A stretch of DNA of 17,522 bases, taken from the NCBI GenBank assembly GCA_041651175.1, contig JBAZJT010000030.1, forward strand, positions 1 to 17,522, in the 5' to 3' direction. Below the pieces are notes generated by a model. The model searched no databases and was not told the DNA's origin. It was given only the letters and a program-made list of their open reading frames with translations. A program made the translations under genes and the position numbers. How positions within the stretch are numbered: position 1 is the stretch's first letter; each line of letters begins with the position of its first letter. The stretch is from Elusimicrobiales bacterium (GTDB taxonomy: Bacteria; Elusimicrobiota; Elusimicrobia; Elusimicrobiales; Elusimicrobiaceae). Shown here piece after piece: positions 1 to 7,479 of this stretch.

Positions 1-61
1 TGACGACGGCGCTGCAACGCGCGGGCTGAGAAAAACGAAAAATTGGCGGGACAGGCGAAAG

Positions 62-88
62 CCGAGGTGCAAAGCCCCGGTCTTTTTT
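62..88 (+). terminator. Weak rho-independent terminator-like hairpin
   Basis: A 6-bp stem (CCGAGG pairing with CCCCGG, one mismatch) with a 7-nt loop is followed by TCTTTTTT. It could end transcription of a plus-strand gene lying left of the window. The stem is short and imperfect. The rest of 1-222 holds no convincing coding region: the longest readings lack family features and a clear ribosome binding site. Confidence 0.3.
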
Positions 89-157
89 ATGCCCAATCAT
101 TCGCCAAAAGTTTTTCAGTGGACCCTAAATTAGCAATGCGAATTTGAGAGTTGTGCG

Positions 158-173
158 CACAGCGCGCGCTGTG
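158..173. repeat. 16-bp perfect palindrome
   Basis: CACAGCGCGCGCTGTG is its own reverse complement. It follows TTGTGCG and precedes TGTATAAC. It lies in the intergenic stretch beyond the 3' end of the first minus-strand gene. It could be an operator or a small hairpin, but nothing in the sequence decides this. Confidence 0.3.
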
Positions 174-222
174 TGTATAACCGACGGAACAAGCCGCGGA
201 TTTGGCGATTCGAATTCGGGAG

Positions 223-750
223 CTATATTTTTCTTGAGTCGTAGGCCCAGTGCAGAAGGGCTTGTCTCTGACGGGGGCGGCAGAATATGTTGCCCCGCTC
301 GCAGTTTTTCCTGACTTGCGCGATATGGCGCGTCATGGCCTTCCAGCGCGCAATCTGGCGGTCATCCTCGCCTTCAAGCCTGCGGCCCATGTAATAACGG
401 CAATACCACTGGAACCAGCCGCGCGGATCGTGTTTTTCGTTAATCCAGCCGTTGGCACGCCATACGGAAAGCGGCTGGCTGGCGTTTACCCCGAAAAAAT
501 TCAGCTTCGGCAAATGCCGTTTTATTTCCGGCGGGGCGAATTTAGCGCCGGCAAACCATTCCCGCGGGAACTCCGCCGCGCAGTCGCGCATATAAACCCC
601 GCCGAATATGCCAAGCGCAAGCATTTCGCCGGGTGTCAGCTCCGGCCTGAAATCCGGGCGGAAATTGCGGCCGGCAGGCTCGGAAAGCTCATAGACATAG
701 CCTTTCTGCATTTTGTCGCTGACGATTATTTTCTTATGCCGGATAGCCAT
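223..750 (-). CDS. Conserved protein of unknown function (175 aa)
   Basis: Soluble protein with no signal peptide or membrane segment. I recognise the overall pattern from hypothetical proteins found across many bacteria: an N-terminal GYVYELSEPAG segment, ELTPGEMLALGIFGG, a Trp/Tyr-rich core (DPRGWFQWYCRYYMGRR) and a C-terminal CRPRQRQALLHWAYDSRK. No function is known to me, and the conserved basic and aromatic residues do not identify an active site. I chose the ATG at 750, preceded by GGAAAGG, over the TTG four codons upstream; the spacing is a little short. The full-length pattern, including the C-terminal block, suggests an intact gene. It stands alone between a 222-bp gap on its 3' side and a 262-bp gap on its 5' side. 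Confidence 0.85.
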   Translation of the reverse strand: MAIRHKKIIVSDKMQKGYVYELSEPAGRNFRPDFRPELTPGEMLALGIFGGVYMRDCAAEFPREWFAGAKFAPPEIKRHLPKLNFFGVNASQPLSVWRANGWINEKHDPRGWFQWYCRYYMGRRLEGEDDRQIARWKAMTRHIAQVRKNCERGNIFCRPRQRQALLHWAYDSRKI

Positions 751-843
751 ATTCCTTTCCAACTAATCTGTGAAAATCTGTGATCCGGCTGTGGATACCC
801 TGCCGTTGAATTATACGGGTAAATCTCCCGCCGGGAATAACTT

Positions 844-1006
844 AACCTGAAAGTTTCAGTTGGTGCGAGGACCGAGGCGAAAAAGCGCGAGATAATGCCG
901 AACAAAATTATCCGCGCGTGCTTCACAGCACGAAAGGATAATTTTGTGAAGGCAGTATGAAGCGATTTTTCGCCGAATCCCGCAATCCAACTGAAACATT
1001 CAGGTT
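844..1006. repeat. Long imperfect inverted repeat (about 163 bp)
   Basis: The two halves fold on each other around position 925. The outer arms read AACCTGAA..TTTCAGTTGG and its complement. Inner matching blocks include GGCGAAAAA.CGC and ACAAAATTATCC. The tip is a 6-bp stem CGTGCT/AGCACG around TCAC. Arms differ at scattered positions and have small length differences. It carries no open frame of note. It starts 6 bp past the stop codon of the helicase gene, so the transcript of that gene would run into it. It may be a MITE-like or REP-like element, or a large 3' hairpin. Confidence 0.75.
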
Positions 1007-1012
1007 TATGCG

Positions 1013-2422
1013 CTACCGCTGGAAGCGGCCATGCTGCTTCCGAGGCGGCTGACGATGCCCCCCGCCGCCCAGCACCTGCCTTTGCCCGCCGATGGAGCGA
1101 ATCTCCAGCCGGCCAGCCGGCGGCTGGCCCGCTTTTACGGGCGGCTTCTCCTGCGAATGGCGGTTGCCGCGGTTTGCCGCGAAATCCGCATGCCTGCGGC
1201 CTCTTTCACGGGCGGCATTATTCCGGGACGGCTTGAAATGCTTCCCGCCCGCATGCTGCGGCTGCTGCTGCGGATGGCGCTGAAGCTGATGCGCGGGAAT
1301 GTCCGGATTTGTGGAGATTGGCAGCGTCGCGCGTATCAACCGCTCTATCGCGCGGACATCCGCCCCCTGGTCCGGGGCGGCAAAGGAAATGGCATGTCCG
1401 GGATGGCCCGCCCTTCCCGTGCGCCCGATGCGGTGCACATAGTTTTCGGTGTCGTCCGGCAGGTCGTAATTCACCACCAGTTCTATGCCTGTCACGTCTA
1501 TCCCGCGGGCCGCGATATCGGTGGCCACAAGCACGCGGTATTTTCCGGTCTTGAACCCCTCAAGGGCTTCCTTGCGCTGGGACAGGGACCGGTTGGAATG
1601 TATCTCCGCCGCGCTGCAGCCGAAGTTGTTAATCGCCCTGGCGATGGATTTGGCGTTGTGCTTGGTGCGCGCAAACAGCAGCACGCTGCCGCCGTATTGG
1701 TCCAGCAGTTTGCAGAGCAGGTTGAATTTGTCCGGCTTGGCCACCACAAAAAGCTCCTGCGCCACCGTCTCGGCGGCGGTTCCCTGCCGCGCCACCTCAA
1801 CCCGCACGGGCAGTTGCATATAGGCCCTGGCGATATTCATAATCGTTTCCGGCATCGTAGCCGAAAAAAGCATGGTGTGCCGCTGCTTGGGAACGGATTG
1901 CAATATGCGCTTTATCTGGGGCGCGAACCCCATGTCCAGCATACGGTCGGCTTCATCAAGCACAAGCATTTTCACGGTATCAAGCCGTATGGCGTGCTGG
2001 GCTATATGGTCCAGAAGCCGGCCCGGAGTGGCGACTATGACATTGGGATTGCGGCGCAGCGCGCTCTTTTGCCGCCCGATGGGTTCGCCGCCTATAAGAA
2101 CGGCGGTGCGGATGCCGCCGCACGCGGTGAATTTCTCAAAAACGCTGTTGACCTGGATTGCCAGTTCCCGGGTCGGCACCAGCACCAGGCCGCGCCCCTG
2201 CCCGGACATAATCACCTGAAGCATCGGCACCGCGAAAGCGATTGTTTTTCCCGTTCCGGTCTGCGCGATGCCCACAAGGTCCTTGCCGCTGCAGGCGACG
2301 GGAATGGCCTGCTGCTGAATCGGCGTCGGGACGCGGAATCCCATCGCGTCAAGCGTGCTTAACAGTTTGGGCGCTATGCCGAGGTTGTAAAAATCCGGTG
2401 TATTCTTTTCGGGTGTGGTCAT
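1013..2422 (-). CDS. rhlE: DEAD-box ATP-dependent RNA helicase, RhlE type
   Basis: ATP-dependent RNA unwinding enzyme, cytoplasmic, usually tied to ribosome assembly or RNA turnover. All superfamily 2 motifs are visible in order: Q motif GFRVPTPIQQ (28-37), motif I AQTGTGKT (53-60), PTRELA (83-88), TPGR (132-135), DEAD (156-159), SAT (187-189), ATDIAARGID (300-309) and HRIGRTGR (330-337). The catalytic core ends near residue 370. A roughly 100-residue tail follows, rich in Gln, His, Arg and Gly, typical of RhlE-like proteins that bind RNA through a basic disordered extension. No strong ribosome binding site precedes the ATG. The gene is divergent from the PAS protein gene, with a 146-bp gap. 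The family is certain; the RhlE subtype is likely from core and tail. Confidence 0.93.
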   Translation of the reverse strand: MTTPEKNTPDFYNLGIAPKLLSTLDAMGFRVPTPIQQQAIPVACSGKDLVGIAQTGTGKTIAFAVPMLQVIMSGQGRGLVLVPTRELAIQVNSVFEKFTACGGIRTAVLIGGEPIGRQKSALRRNPNVIVATPGRLLDHIAQHAIRLDTVKMLVLDEADRMLDMGFAPQIKRILQSVPKQRHTMLFSATMPETIMNIARAYMQLPVRVEVARQGTAAETVAQELFVVAKPDKFNLLCKLLDQYGGSVLLFARTKHNAKSIARAINNFGCSAAEIHSNRSLSQRKEALEGFKTGKYRVLVATDIAARGIDVTGIELVVNYDLPDDTENYVHRIGRTGRAGHPGHAISFAAPDQGADVRAIERLIRATLPISTNPDIPAHQLQRHPQQQPQHAGGKHFKPSRNNAARERGRRHADFAANRGNRHSQEKPPVKAGQPPAGRLEIRSIGGQRQVLGGGGHRQPPRKQHGRFQR

Positions 2423-2533
2423 GGTATATTCTACATTTTATGAAGCCGCAAAAGGCCCTGTGTTGCCCTCGCCGCCGGCGGCAGGCTTGCCCCTGCCCCT
2501 ATCGGCTCAAAAAACCGGGTGATGCCGCAGCTA

Positions 2534-2560
2534 TTGCGAAACCGGCGCTATAAATATATT
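2534..2560 (+). promoter_or_regulatory. Possible promoter upstream of the PAS gene
   Basis: TTGCGA at 2534-2539 and TATATT at 2555-2560 are 15 bp apart, inside an AT-rich patch of an otherwise GC-rich gap. Transcription would start almost at the first ATG, which would favour the ATG at 2590. Based on the general sigma-70 consensus only. Confidence 0.25.
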
Positions 2561-2568
2561 ATGGAAAC

Positions 2569-3765
2569 ATGCCAATCGGCAGGCGTCTTATGTCGGGCAA
2601 AAGCAAAAAAAAGCGCGCGCTTTCAGCCGTAAAGCCAGCGGCAAAAGCTGCCGGCAGCAGCCGCGCGGTTGCCGCGCCGGAAGGAACGGCCCCAGACTCT
2701 ATATTATTCCGCAAAATGGTTTCGGACACAGACAATGACACTCTGTTGTTCGCCGATGAATCCTGCGCCGTGATTTTCGCCCCCCCCTCCATGCGTTCGC
2801 TTACGGGAAAATCCGCATCTTCGTATGCTGGAACGGACTTGAGGGACCATTGCCATCCCCGCGATATCCGGCTGCTTGAGAAATCTCTGTCCGCGCTTAT
2901 TGCCCGCCCGGGCAAGCCCGCCTCGGTCATACTACGGCTGGCCTGCGCCGGCGGGGGCTGGCTGCGCTGCAAAATGCGCGGTTTCAACTTTCTGGGAGAC
3001 AATCCCGCCGGCTGCCTTGTGTTCCGCCTGCAGCCCGCCGGAATATCCTGCGCGCTTAACTGCCGCAACGTCTCCGAACCGCTTATGAGCGAGGCCGTCA
3101 TTGTGGACGGCTCCGGGAAAATCCTTTATATGAACGAGGCCGCCGCCGCCCCCATGGGCGGCAGGCCCGAAAATTTTGCAGGCAAAACCCTGCGCGAAGT
3201 TTATCCGGCGGAATACGCCGCCGATTATACGGCAAGGGCGGCGCAGGTGCTGAGCTCCGGCAAAAGCATGGTCTGTGCGCCGGTAGTGCCGGTGGGCAGC
3301 TGCCGGCTGCGCTTTATGCTTGATTTCCAGCCGGTGCGCGAGGACTCCGGCGCGGTAAAATCCGTGCTTATAATGAACACCGATATCACCGGCATAGAAA
3401 TCTCCGGCGAGGATATTCTGAAACCGGATGTCTTCTTTCCCAGGGTTATCACAAACCGCCCGGGCATGTTCAAGACGCGCTCCGGCAGGCTGGTGGAGGT
3501 AAATCACGCGCTGGTCAATCTGCTGGGCTATGACAGCGCCAGGGAACTGGCCGCCGCCGCGCCGCGATTCCCGGCCTCCATAACCGCGCGGCGGCATCTG
3601 CCCCCGCGCGGGCGCGCGGAAAGTTTCATGCGCACGGAGATAATATCCAAGGCGGGGGAGCATATCCCCGTCCTGCTGCGGATAATTCCGGCCTCCGCGC
3701 CCGGCGACGCGGAAGGGATAATAGAGGACCTGCGCGGTCATTCCCTGATATGGAGAAAACCGTGA
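2569..3765 (+). CDS. Protein with three PAS-like domains and no output domain
   Basis: Probably a cytoplasmic sensory protein. The first 40 residues are basic and Ala-rich. Three PAS-like units follow: about 48-155 (with HPRDIRLLEKSL), about 170-275 (EAVIVDGSGKILYMNEAAAA, GKTLREVYP, then a VLIMNTDITG end typical of PAS) and about 296-390 (RSGRLVEVNHALVNLLGYDS). The second is clearest and the first most divergent. No histidine kinase, GGDEF or DNA-binding domain follows, so the output must be a partner or the protein is cut down from a larger kinase. A second in-frame ATG at 2590 is an alternative start. The 3' end overlaps the start of the BtuF-like gene, implying translational coupling. No cobalamin riboswitch box is visible upstream. 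Confidence 0.75.
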   Translation: MPIGRRLMSGKSKKKRALSAVKPAAKAAGSSRAVAAPEGTAPDSILFRKMVSDTDNDTLLFADESCAVIFAPPSMRSLTGKSASSYAGTDLRDHCHPRDIRLLEKSLSALIARPGKPASVILRLACAGGGWLRCKMRGFNFLGDNPAGCLVFRLQPAGISCALNCRNVSEPLMSEAVIVDGSGKILYMNEAAAAPMGGRPENFAGKTLREVYPAEYAADYTARAAQVLSSGKSMVCAPVVPVGSCRLRFMLDFQPVREDSGAVKSVLIMNTDITGIEISGEDILKPDVFFPRVITNRPGMFKTRSGRLVEVNHALVNLLGYDSARELAAAAPRFPASITARRHLPPRGRAESFMRTEIISKAGEHIPVLLRIIPASAPGDAEGIIEDLRGHSLIWRKP

Positions 3766-4559
3766 TTTCTCTTTTCGCCGCGCTGCTGTCCGCCGCAGGC
3801 GCGTGCGCGCAGCCGGCACAACGCATAGTTTCGCTTTTGCCGTCGGATACCGAAATACTGTTCGCGCTGCAGGCCCAAAAAGTGGTGGCCGTGTCCGATT
3901 TCTGCGACTATCCGTGCAACGCCGCCAAACTGCCGAAAGCGGGAGACTATTACAACCCCAATATAGAGAAAATCGTCGCGCTCAAGCCGGACATGGTGTT
4001 TACCGGCCCCTGGAAAAACAACGCCGCCCAGCGGCTGCGCAATGCCGGGATAAAAGTCGTGGAGATACCCGAATCGCGCAGCATAGCCGACATTTATTCC
4101 GCCATAACCGCCATAGGCGGCGAAACCGGACGCAGCCGCCAGGCGCAGGAACTGGTGAAGGGGCTTTCCGCCAAAATCGGCGCCCTGGCCGCTAAAAACG
4201 CCGCGCTAAAGCGCAAGCCGCGCGTTTATGTGGAGCTTGATTCGCCGCACTGGACCGCGGGCGGCGGCTCGTACCTTAACGACATGATAGAGAAAGCCGG
4301 CGGCGCAAACATTTTTTCCGACCTGCCGGAAAGCTACGCGCGCGTGGCATGGGAAACCGTGGCCGCCAGAAACCCGGAGATAATAATCTCGCTCTCCGCC
4401 GCAAAAACAGATTTCGTTTCGCTGCCGGGCGCGGCGGGGATAGCCGCCGTGAAAAACAAGCGCATCGTTTCCGACCTGGACCGCAATCTGCTGACCCGCC
4501 CCTCGCCCCGCGTGTACCAGGCGCTGCGGGCCCTGTCAAAAGCCCTTCATGGCAAATAA
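3750..4559 (+). CDS. btuF: Periplasmic cobalamin/corrinoid-binding protein, BtuF-like
   Basis: Substrate-binding component of a B12-type ABC importer, exported to the periplasm. A hydrophobic signal peptide (ISLFAALLSAAGACAQ) is followed by RIVSLLPSDTEILFAL, the usual opening of this class III binding-protein family. GDYYNPNIEKIVALKPDMVF, a long central helix and the ending RPSPRVYQALRAL also fit BtuF. Length (269 aa) is normal. Two starts compete: the ATG at 3750 gives a positively charged N-region, while the GTG at 3762 has a well-spaced GGAG (3752-3755) and overlaps the upstream TGA as GTGA. It overlaps the permease gene by 11 bp. Heme or iron-siderophore binding is a less likely alternative, since related proteins share the fold. 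Confidence 0.82.
   Translation: MEKTVISLFAALLSAAGACAQPAQRIVSLLPSDTEILFALQAQKVVAVSDFCDYPCNAAKLPKAGDYYNPNIEKIVALKPDMVFTGPWKNNAAQRLRNAGIKVVEIPESRSIADIYSAITAIGGETGRSRQAQELVKGLSAKIGALAAKNAALKRKPRVYVELDSPHWTAGGGSYLNDMIEKAGGANIFSDLPESYARVAWETVAARNPEIIISLSAAKTDFVSLPGAAGIAAVKNKRIVSDLDRNLLTRPSPRVYQALRALSKALHGK
3752..3764 (+). promoter_or_regulatory. Ribosome binding site favouring a GTG start for btuF
   Basis: GGAG lies 6 nt before a GTG whose last two bases form part of the TGA stop of the PAS gene (GTGA). The arrangement suits stop-restart coupling and competes with the ATG at 3750, which has no Shine-Dalgarno sequence. Confidence 0.45.
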
Positions 4560-5493
4560 AAACAGCCTCCTTCCGTGGCTGCTGCCGCCGGCGGTGGCGG
4601 CGCTGGCCGCGGCGGCTGTTTTCATAGGTCCGGTGTCCAACCCGGACGCGCAAATACTGCTTGCGATACGGCTGCCGCGGGTGCTGGCCGGCCTGATAGC
4701 GGGAGCCGCGCTGGCTGGCGCGGGCGCGCTGATGCAGGGCGTCATGCGCAACCCGCTGGCGGACCCTTATATACTGGGAACCTCCTCCGGCGCGGCGCTG
4801 GGCGCGGTATGCGCGCTGGTCATGGGGGCTGGTTACGGCTCGCCCGCGTTTTACGCGGCGGCGGCGCTGGGCGGCTTCGCGGCGACGGCGGCGGCATATC
4901 TGCTGGCGCGCGGCCCGGGGCGGACGCCCACGGTGAACCTGCTGCTTTCGGGAGTGGTGGTAAGCAGCTTCTGCGGCGCGGCCATACTGCTTTTTTTCTC
5001 GCTGCGCAGGAGCGAGTCGTTTTCCGCGCTGATGTTTATGATGGGCAGCATAACCGAAACCACGCCGGCGGTGCTGGCCACTGCCGCCGCGCTGTTTGCG
5101 GCGGGGGCGGCGGGGGCGCTGCTTATGTCGCGCCGCATAGATATTATGAGCATGGGGCCGGAAAAGGCACAGTCGCTGGGCGTAAACACGGAGCGGCTGA
5201 AGCTTTCGGCCATAATAGCCGGCAGCCTGATGTGCGCCGCCGCCGTGGGGCTTTCGGGCACGGTCGGTTTTGCGGGGCTGATAGTGCCGCACGCCGCCCG
5301 GCTGATTGCCGGGCCGTCGCAGCGGCGCATGACGGCGGCCTCGCTTTTCATCGGGGCCGGTTTTCTTGTGGTGATGGACTCGCTGGCGCGCTCGCTTGCC
5401 GCGCCGAGGGAACTGCCCGTGGGCGCGCTTACCGCGATGACGGGCGCGCCGTTTTTCCTGTGGCTGCTGAACCGCCGGGGGAACCATGTCTGA
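4549..5493 (+). CDS. btuC: ABC transporter permease, BtuC/FecCD family
   Basis: Inner-membrane permease of a cobalamin or siderophore importer. The 314-aa chain is almost entirely hydrophobic with about nine to ten membrane helices. Family hallmarks are RLPRVLAGLIAGAALAGAG (41-59), MQGVMRNPLADPYILGTSSG (62-81), GVNTERLKLSAI (211-222) and GTVGFAGLIVPHAARL (237-252). The last block precedes the loop that meets the ATPase. It overlaps the binding-protein gene by 11 bp and the ATPase gene by 8 bp, so the three are surely one operon. Codons are extremely GC-rich at third positions. Substrate assignment rests on the neighbouring BtuF-like protein. Confidence 0.9.
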   Translation: MANKNSLLPWLLPPAVAALAAAAVFIGPVSNPDAQILLAIRLPRVLAGLIAGAALAGAGALMQGVMRNPLADPYILGTSSGAALGAVCALVMGAGYGSPAFYAAAALGGFAATAAAYLLARGPGRTPTVNLLLSGVVVSSFCGAAILLFFSLRRSESFSALMFMMGSITETTPAVLATAAALFAAGAAGALLMSRRIDIMSMGPEKAQSLGVNTERLKLSAIIAGSLMCAAAVGLSGTVGFAGLIVPHAARLIAGPSQRRMTAASLFIGAGFLVVMDSLARSLAAPRELPVGALTAMTGAPFFLWLLNRRGNHV

Positions 5494-6277
5494 CGGCGGT
5501 CTGAAGGCGGACAATATCTGCTTTTCCAGAGGAAATTTCAGCCTTGAAAACATCTCGCTTGAGACGCGCTGCGGCGAGTTTCTTGGCATAGCCGGCCCCA
5601 ACGGCTGCGGGAAAACCACGCTCTTGAATATTCTGTCCGGCCTTTTGCCGGCGCAACGCGGCGCAGTGAGTATTTGCGGGGAAGAAATCCTTGCAGCCGC
5701 GCCGGAGCGGCGCGCCGCGCTGTGCGCTTTCCTGCCCGCAGAAATATCCGCCTCCGCCGATTTCACCGCGCGCGAAACCGCCGTTATGGGACGCTCGCCC
5801 GCGCTGGCCTGGTGGCGGGACTATTCCGCGGAGGATTACGGCGCGGTATCCGCCGCGCTGAAATCCGTCGGGCTGGACGCGGCGGCTGACAAGCCGGTGA
5901 ATTTCCTCTCAACCGGGGAGCGGCGCAAGGTTTTCATCGCCCAGACCCTCTGCCAGGCCGCGCCGGTTTTGATTCTGGACGAGCCGACCGCCCATCTTGA
6001 TTTGAAATGCCAGCTTGAGATATTCGGCCTGCTGCGCGAGACGGCAAAAAAACAGAACCGCGCCGTTATAGCGGTATCGCACGACATTTCCATGCTGCTG
6101 CGGTTTTGCGACACGGTGCTGCTTCTCAAACACGGCAGGCGGGCGGCGTACGGACCGCCGGAAAAGGCTGTGGACGCTTCCGCCATGCGCGAAGTCTACG
6201 GCGTAGACGCCGAGATATGCCGGGACGGAGCAGGCTCGCTCCACCTACTCGCAAAAAACCCTGTTTATTATTATTGA
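5486..6277 (+). CDS. btuD: ABC transporter ATPase, BtuD/FecE family, altered Q-loop
   Basis: ATP-hydrolysing subunit on the inner face of the membrane, pairing with the BtuC-like permease. Visible motifs: Walker A GPNGCGKTT (37-45), signature LSTGERRKV (141-149), Walker B VLILDEP (161-167), D-loop AHLD and the switch histidine H199 in VSHD. The Q-loop glutamine, normally found as LPQE in this family, is replaced by alanine (LPAE, A85). This residue usually couples ATP binding to the permease. The signature also has Thr for the first Gly and RRK for RQR. A GGGGGA stretch precedes the ATG. The gene ends 5 bp before the stop of the convergent phospholipase gene, with no room for a terminator. 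Confidence 0.9.
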   Translation: MSDGGLKADNICFSRGNFSLENISLETRCGEFLGIAGPNGCGKTTLLNILSGLLPAQRGAVSICGEEILAAAPERRAALCAFLPAEISASADFTARETAVMGRSPALAWWRDYSAEDYGAVSAALKSVGLDAAADKPVNFLSTGERRKVFIAQTLCQAAPVLILDEPTAHLDLKCQLEIFGLLRETAKKQNRAVIAVSHDISMLLRFCDTVLLLKHGRRAAYGPPEKAVDASAMREVYGVDAEICRDGAGSLHLLAKNPVYYY

Positions 6278-6282
6278 GCCTT

Positions 6283-7320
6283 TTAGTAAGAAAAAGAGAG
6301 ACCGGCAAAACCTCTGTGTCCGAACTGATTGAACCGCAGCAGGGTTTCCCCGTAGCCATACCAATACTGCAGATAAAGCGCGAAATTCATATCCGGAATC
6401 TGCTGCCGGAACTCTAATTCGCAGGAAGGCTTATCCGTGTCGCGGAATATCGGCGTTTTTATATCCAATTGGTGGTTTTTCAAACTCCCCCCCCAGAGGA
6501 AGTTCCTGACGCTTACCCCGATTTCCCCATGACCCATGTAGTCCAGAAATGTGTCGTTGCTGCCTATGGATTGAAGATAGGCATCCTGATCGGAATAACC
6601 CGATGCGCGCCAGAGCTTGATATATAATAACGCCTTGTCTGCCAGGAGGGAATTTGTTATTTCCAGTTTTTCCGCCGAATCCAGACCGAAACTTATTCGC
6701 ACATATTGCCTGTTCCAGCTTCGTGACTGGACGCCTGCGAGACCGTTGGATTCATGCTCCATGGGACTTATAACTATGTGGCGCAGCTTAAGCCGGCCGA
6801 TAATAACAGCGTTGAGCGGATATTCTAAAAAAAATTCCGGATTATAATTGCTTTCCTCAAAAGGCATTGAGTTCTGCCCCACATTCCAGAGCGACTTCTG
6901 CGTATAAGCGACATAGGCGGGGAAAAGGTCGCTTTTGAAGACATATAAATTCGGTTCCAGTATCTTAAACTTCATGCTTATCTGGAACTTGACCTGCGCG
7001 TTGCCGTCGCCGGGCCAATGATTTATGGAAAAATAATTCACCTTATGCGCGGAGAGTGACCTGTCCGTTGTATTTTCGAAGCGGGTGTCCTGAGATAAAT
7101 CCTGTTGCTGCGCGGTAAGCGGAGTTTCCGGGGAATTATCAGCGCCCCGCAGTGGACGTTTCGCATCAGTCTGCTGAACCGCCTCCGCAGGAGTATCTCG
7201 CGCGAGAAGCTCGCCCGCGTCGCTATGGCCGGCTAAAAAGGCCCCGGCGATAAATGTGGTAATTAATCTTCTCACAATAACTTGCCAATACCCCGGCTGG
7301 ATTGCCAAATTTGCCGGCAC
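6283..7320 (-). CDS. pldA: Outer-membrane phospholipase A (OMPLA)
   Basis: Beta-barrel enzyme of the outer membrane that hydrolyses acyl chains of phospholipids, normally keeping the outer leaflet free of them. The catalytic pattern is complete: H189 and S191 in HESNG, and N203 in SRSWNR, the same 14-residue His-to-Asn spacing as H142/N156 of the E. coli enzyme. Alternating aromatic strands follow, and the chain ends LSFSY with a terminal aromatic as in barrel proteins. The N-terminal 90 residues form an export signal and a Gln/Thr-rich linker. The ATG at 7320 is the longest start; a GTG at 7275 gives a cleaner signal peptide (RRLITTFIAGAFLAG). Base composition is clearly more AT-rich than the btu genes, hinting at separate acquisition. 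Confidence 0.9.
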   Translation of the reverse strand: MPANLAIQPGYWQVIVRRLITTFIAGAFLAGHSDAGELLARDTPAEAVQQTDAKRPLRGADNSPETPLTAQQQDLSQDTRFENTTDRSLSAHKVNYFSINHWPGDGNAQVKFQISMKFKILEPNLYVFKSDLFPAYVAYTQKSLWNVGQNSMPFEESNYNPEFFLEYPLNAVIIGRLKLRHIVISPMEHESNGLAGVQSRSWNRQYVRISFGLDSAEKLEITNSLLADKALLYIKLWRASGYSDQDAYLQSIGSNDTFLDYMGHGEIGVSVRNFLWGGSLKNHQLDIKTPIFRDTDKPSCELEFRQQIPDMNFALYLQYWYGYGETLLRFNQFGHRGFAGLSFSY

Positions 7321-7352
7321 ATACCGGACGCGGCAAATAGTTCTTCGTGAAA

Positions 7353-7358
7353 AGTATA
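7353..7358 (-). promoter_or_regulatory. Possible -10 element for pldA
   Basis: On the minus strand this reads TATACT, close to TATAAT. It sits 32 bp before the ATG at 7320. No good -35 hexamer lies at 17 bp, so it is weak. The 7321-7479 gap between the divergent pldA and repeat-protein genes holds no other clear feature besides the ribosome binding site at its right end. Confidence 0.3.
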
Positions 7359-7479
7359 CACTATCCGGTGTCTGTTATGGGGATTATCATGGCCCGGCCA
7401 GCGTTTGCAGCATCCGTTATCAGTGAAAAATGCTAGGCTTGTGCTGGAAGTTGTTTGGTAAACAATGCAAAGGAGCGAT

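Noticed and set aside
1..29. Possible 3' end of an upstream plus-strand gene (stop TGA at 27-29)
   Set aside because: Only nine codons are visible and another frame stays open longer, so no protein can be supported.
1031..2362. Long plus-strand open frame antisense to the helicase gene
   Set aside because: It is the shadow of a GC-rich coding sequence with a full set of helicase motifs on the other strand; the plus-strand product has no family features.
2423..2568. Cobalamin riboswitch ahead of the btu genes
   Set aside because: The characteristic GCCACTG box and surrounding structure are not seen in the 146-bp gap.
4276..5766. 496-codon minus-strand open frame across btuF, btuC and btuD
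   Set aside because: Its translation is a low-complexity Arg/Pro/Ala-rich chain; the plus-strand genes show clear family motifs. Stop-poor antisense frames are expected at this GC content.
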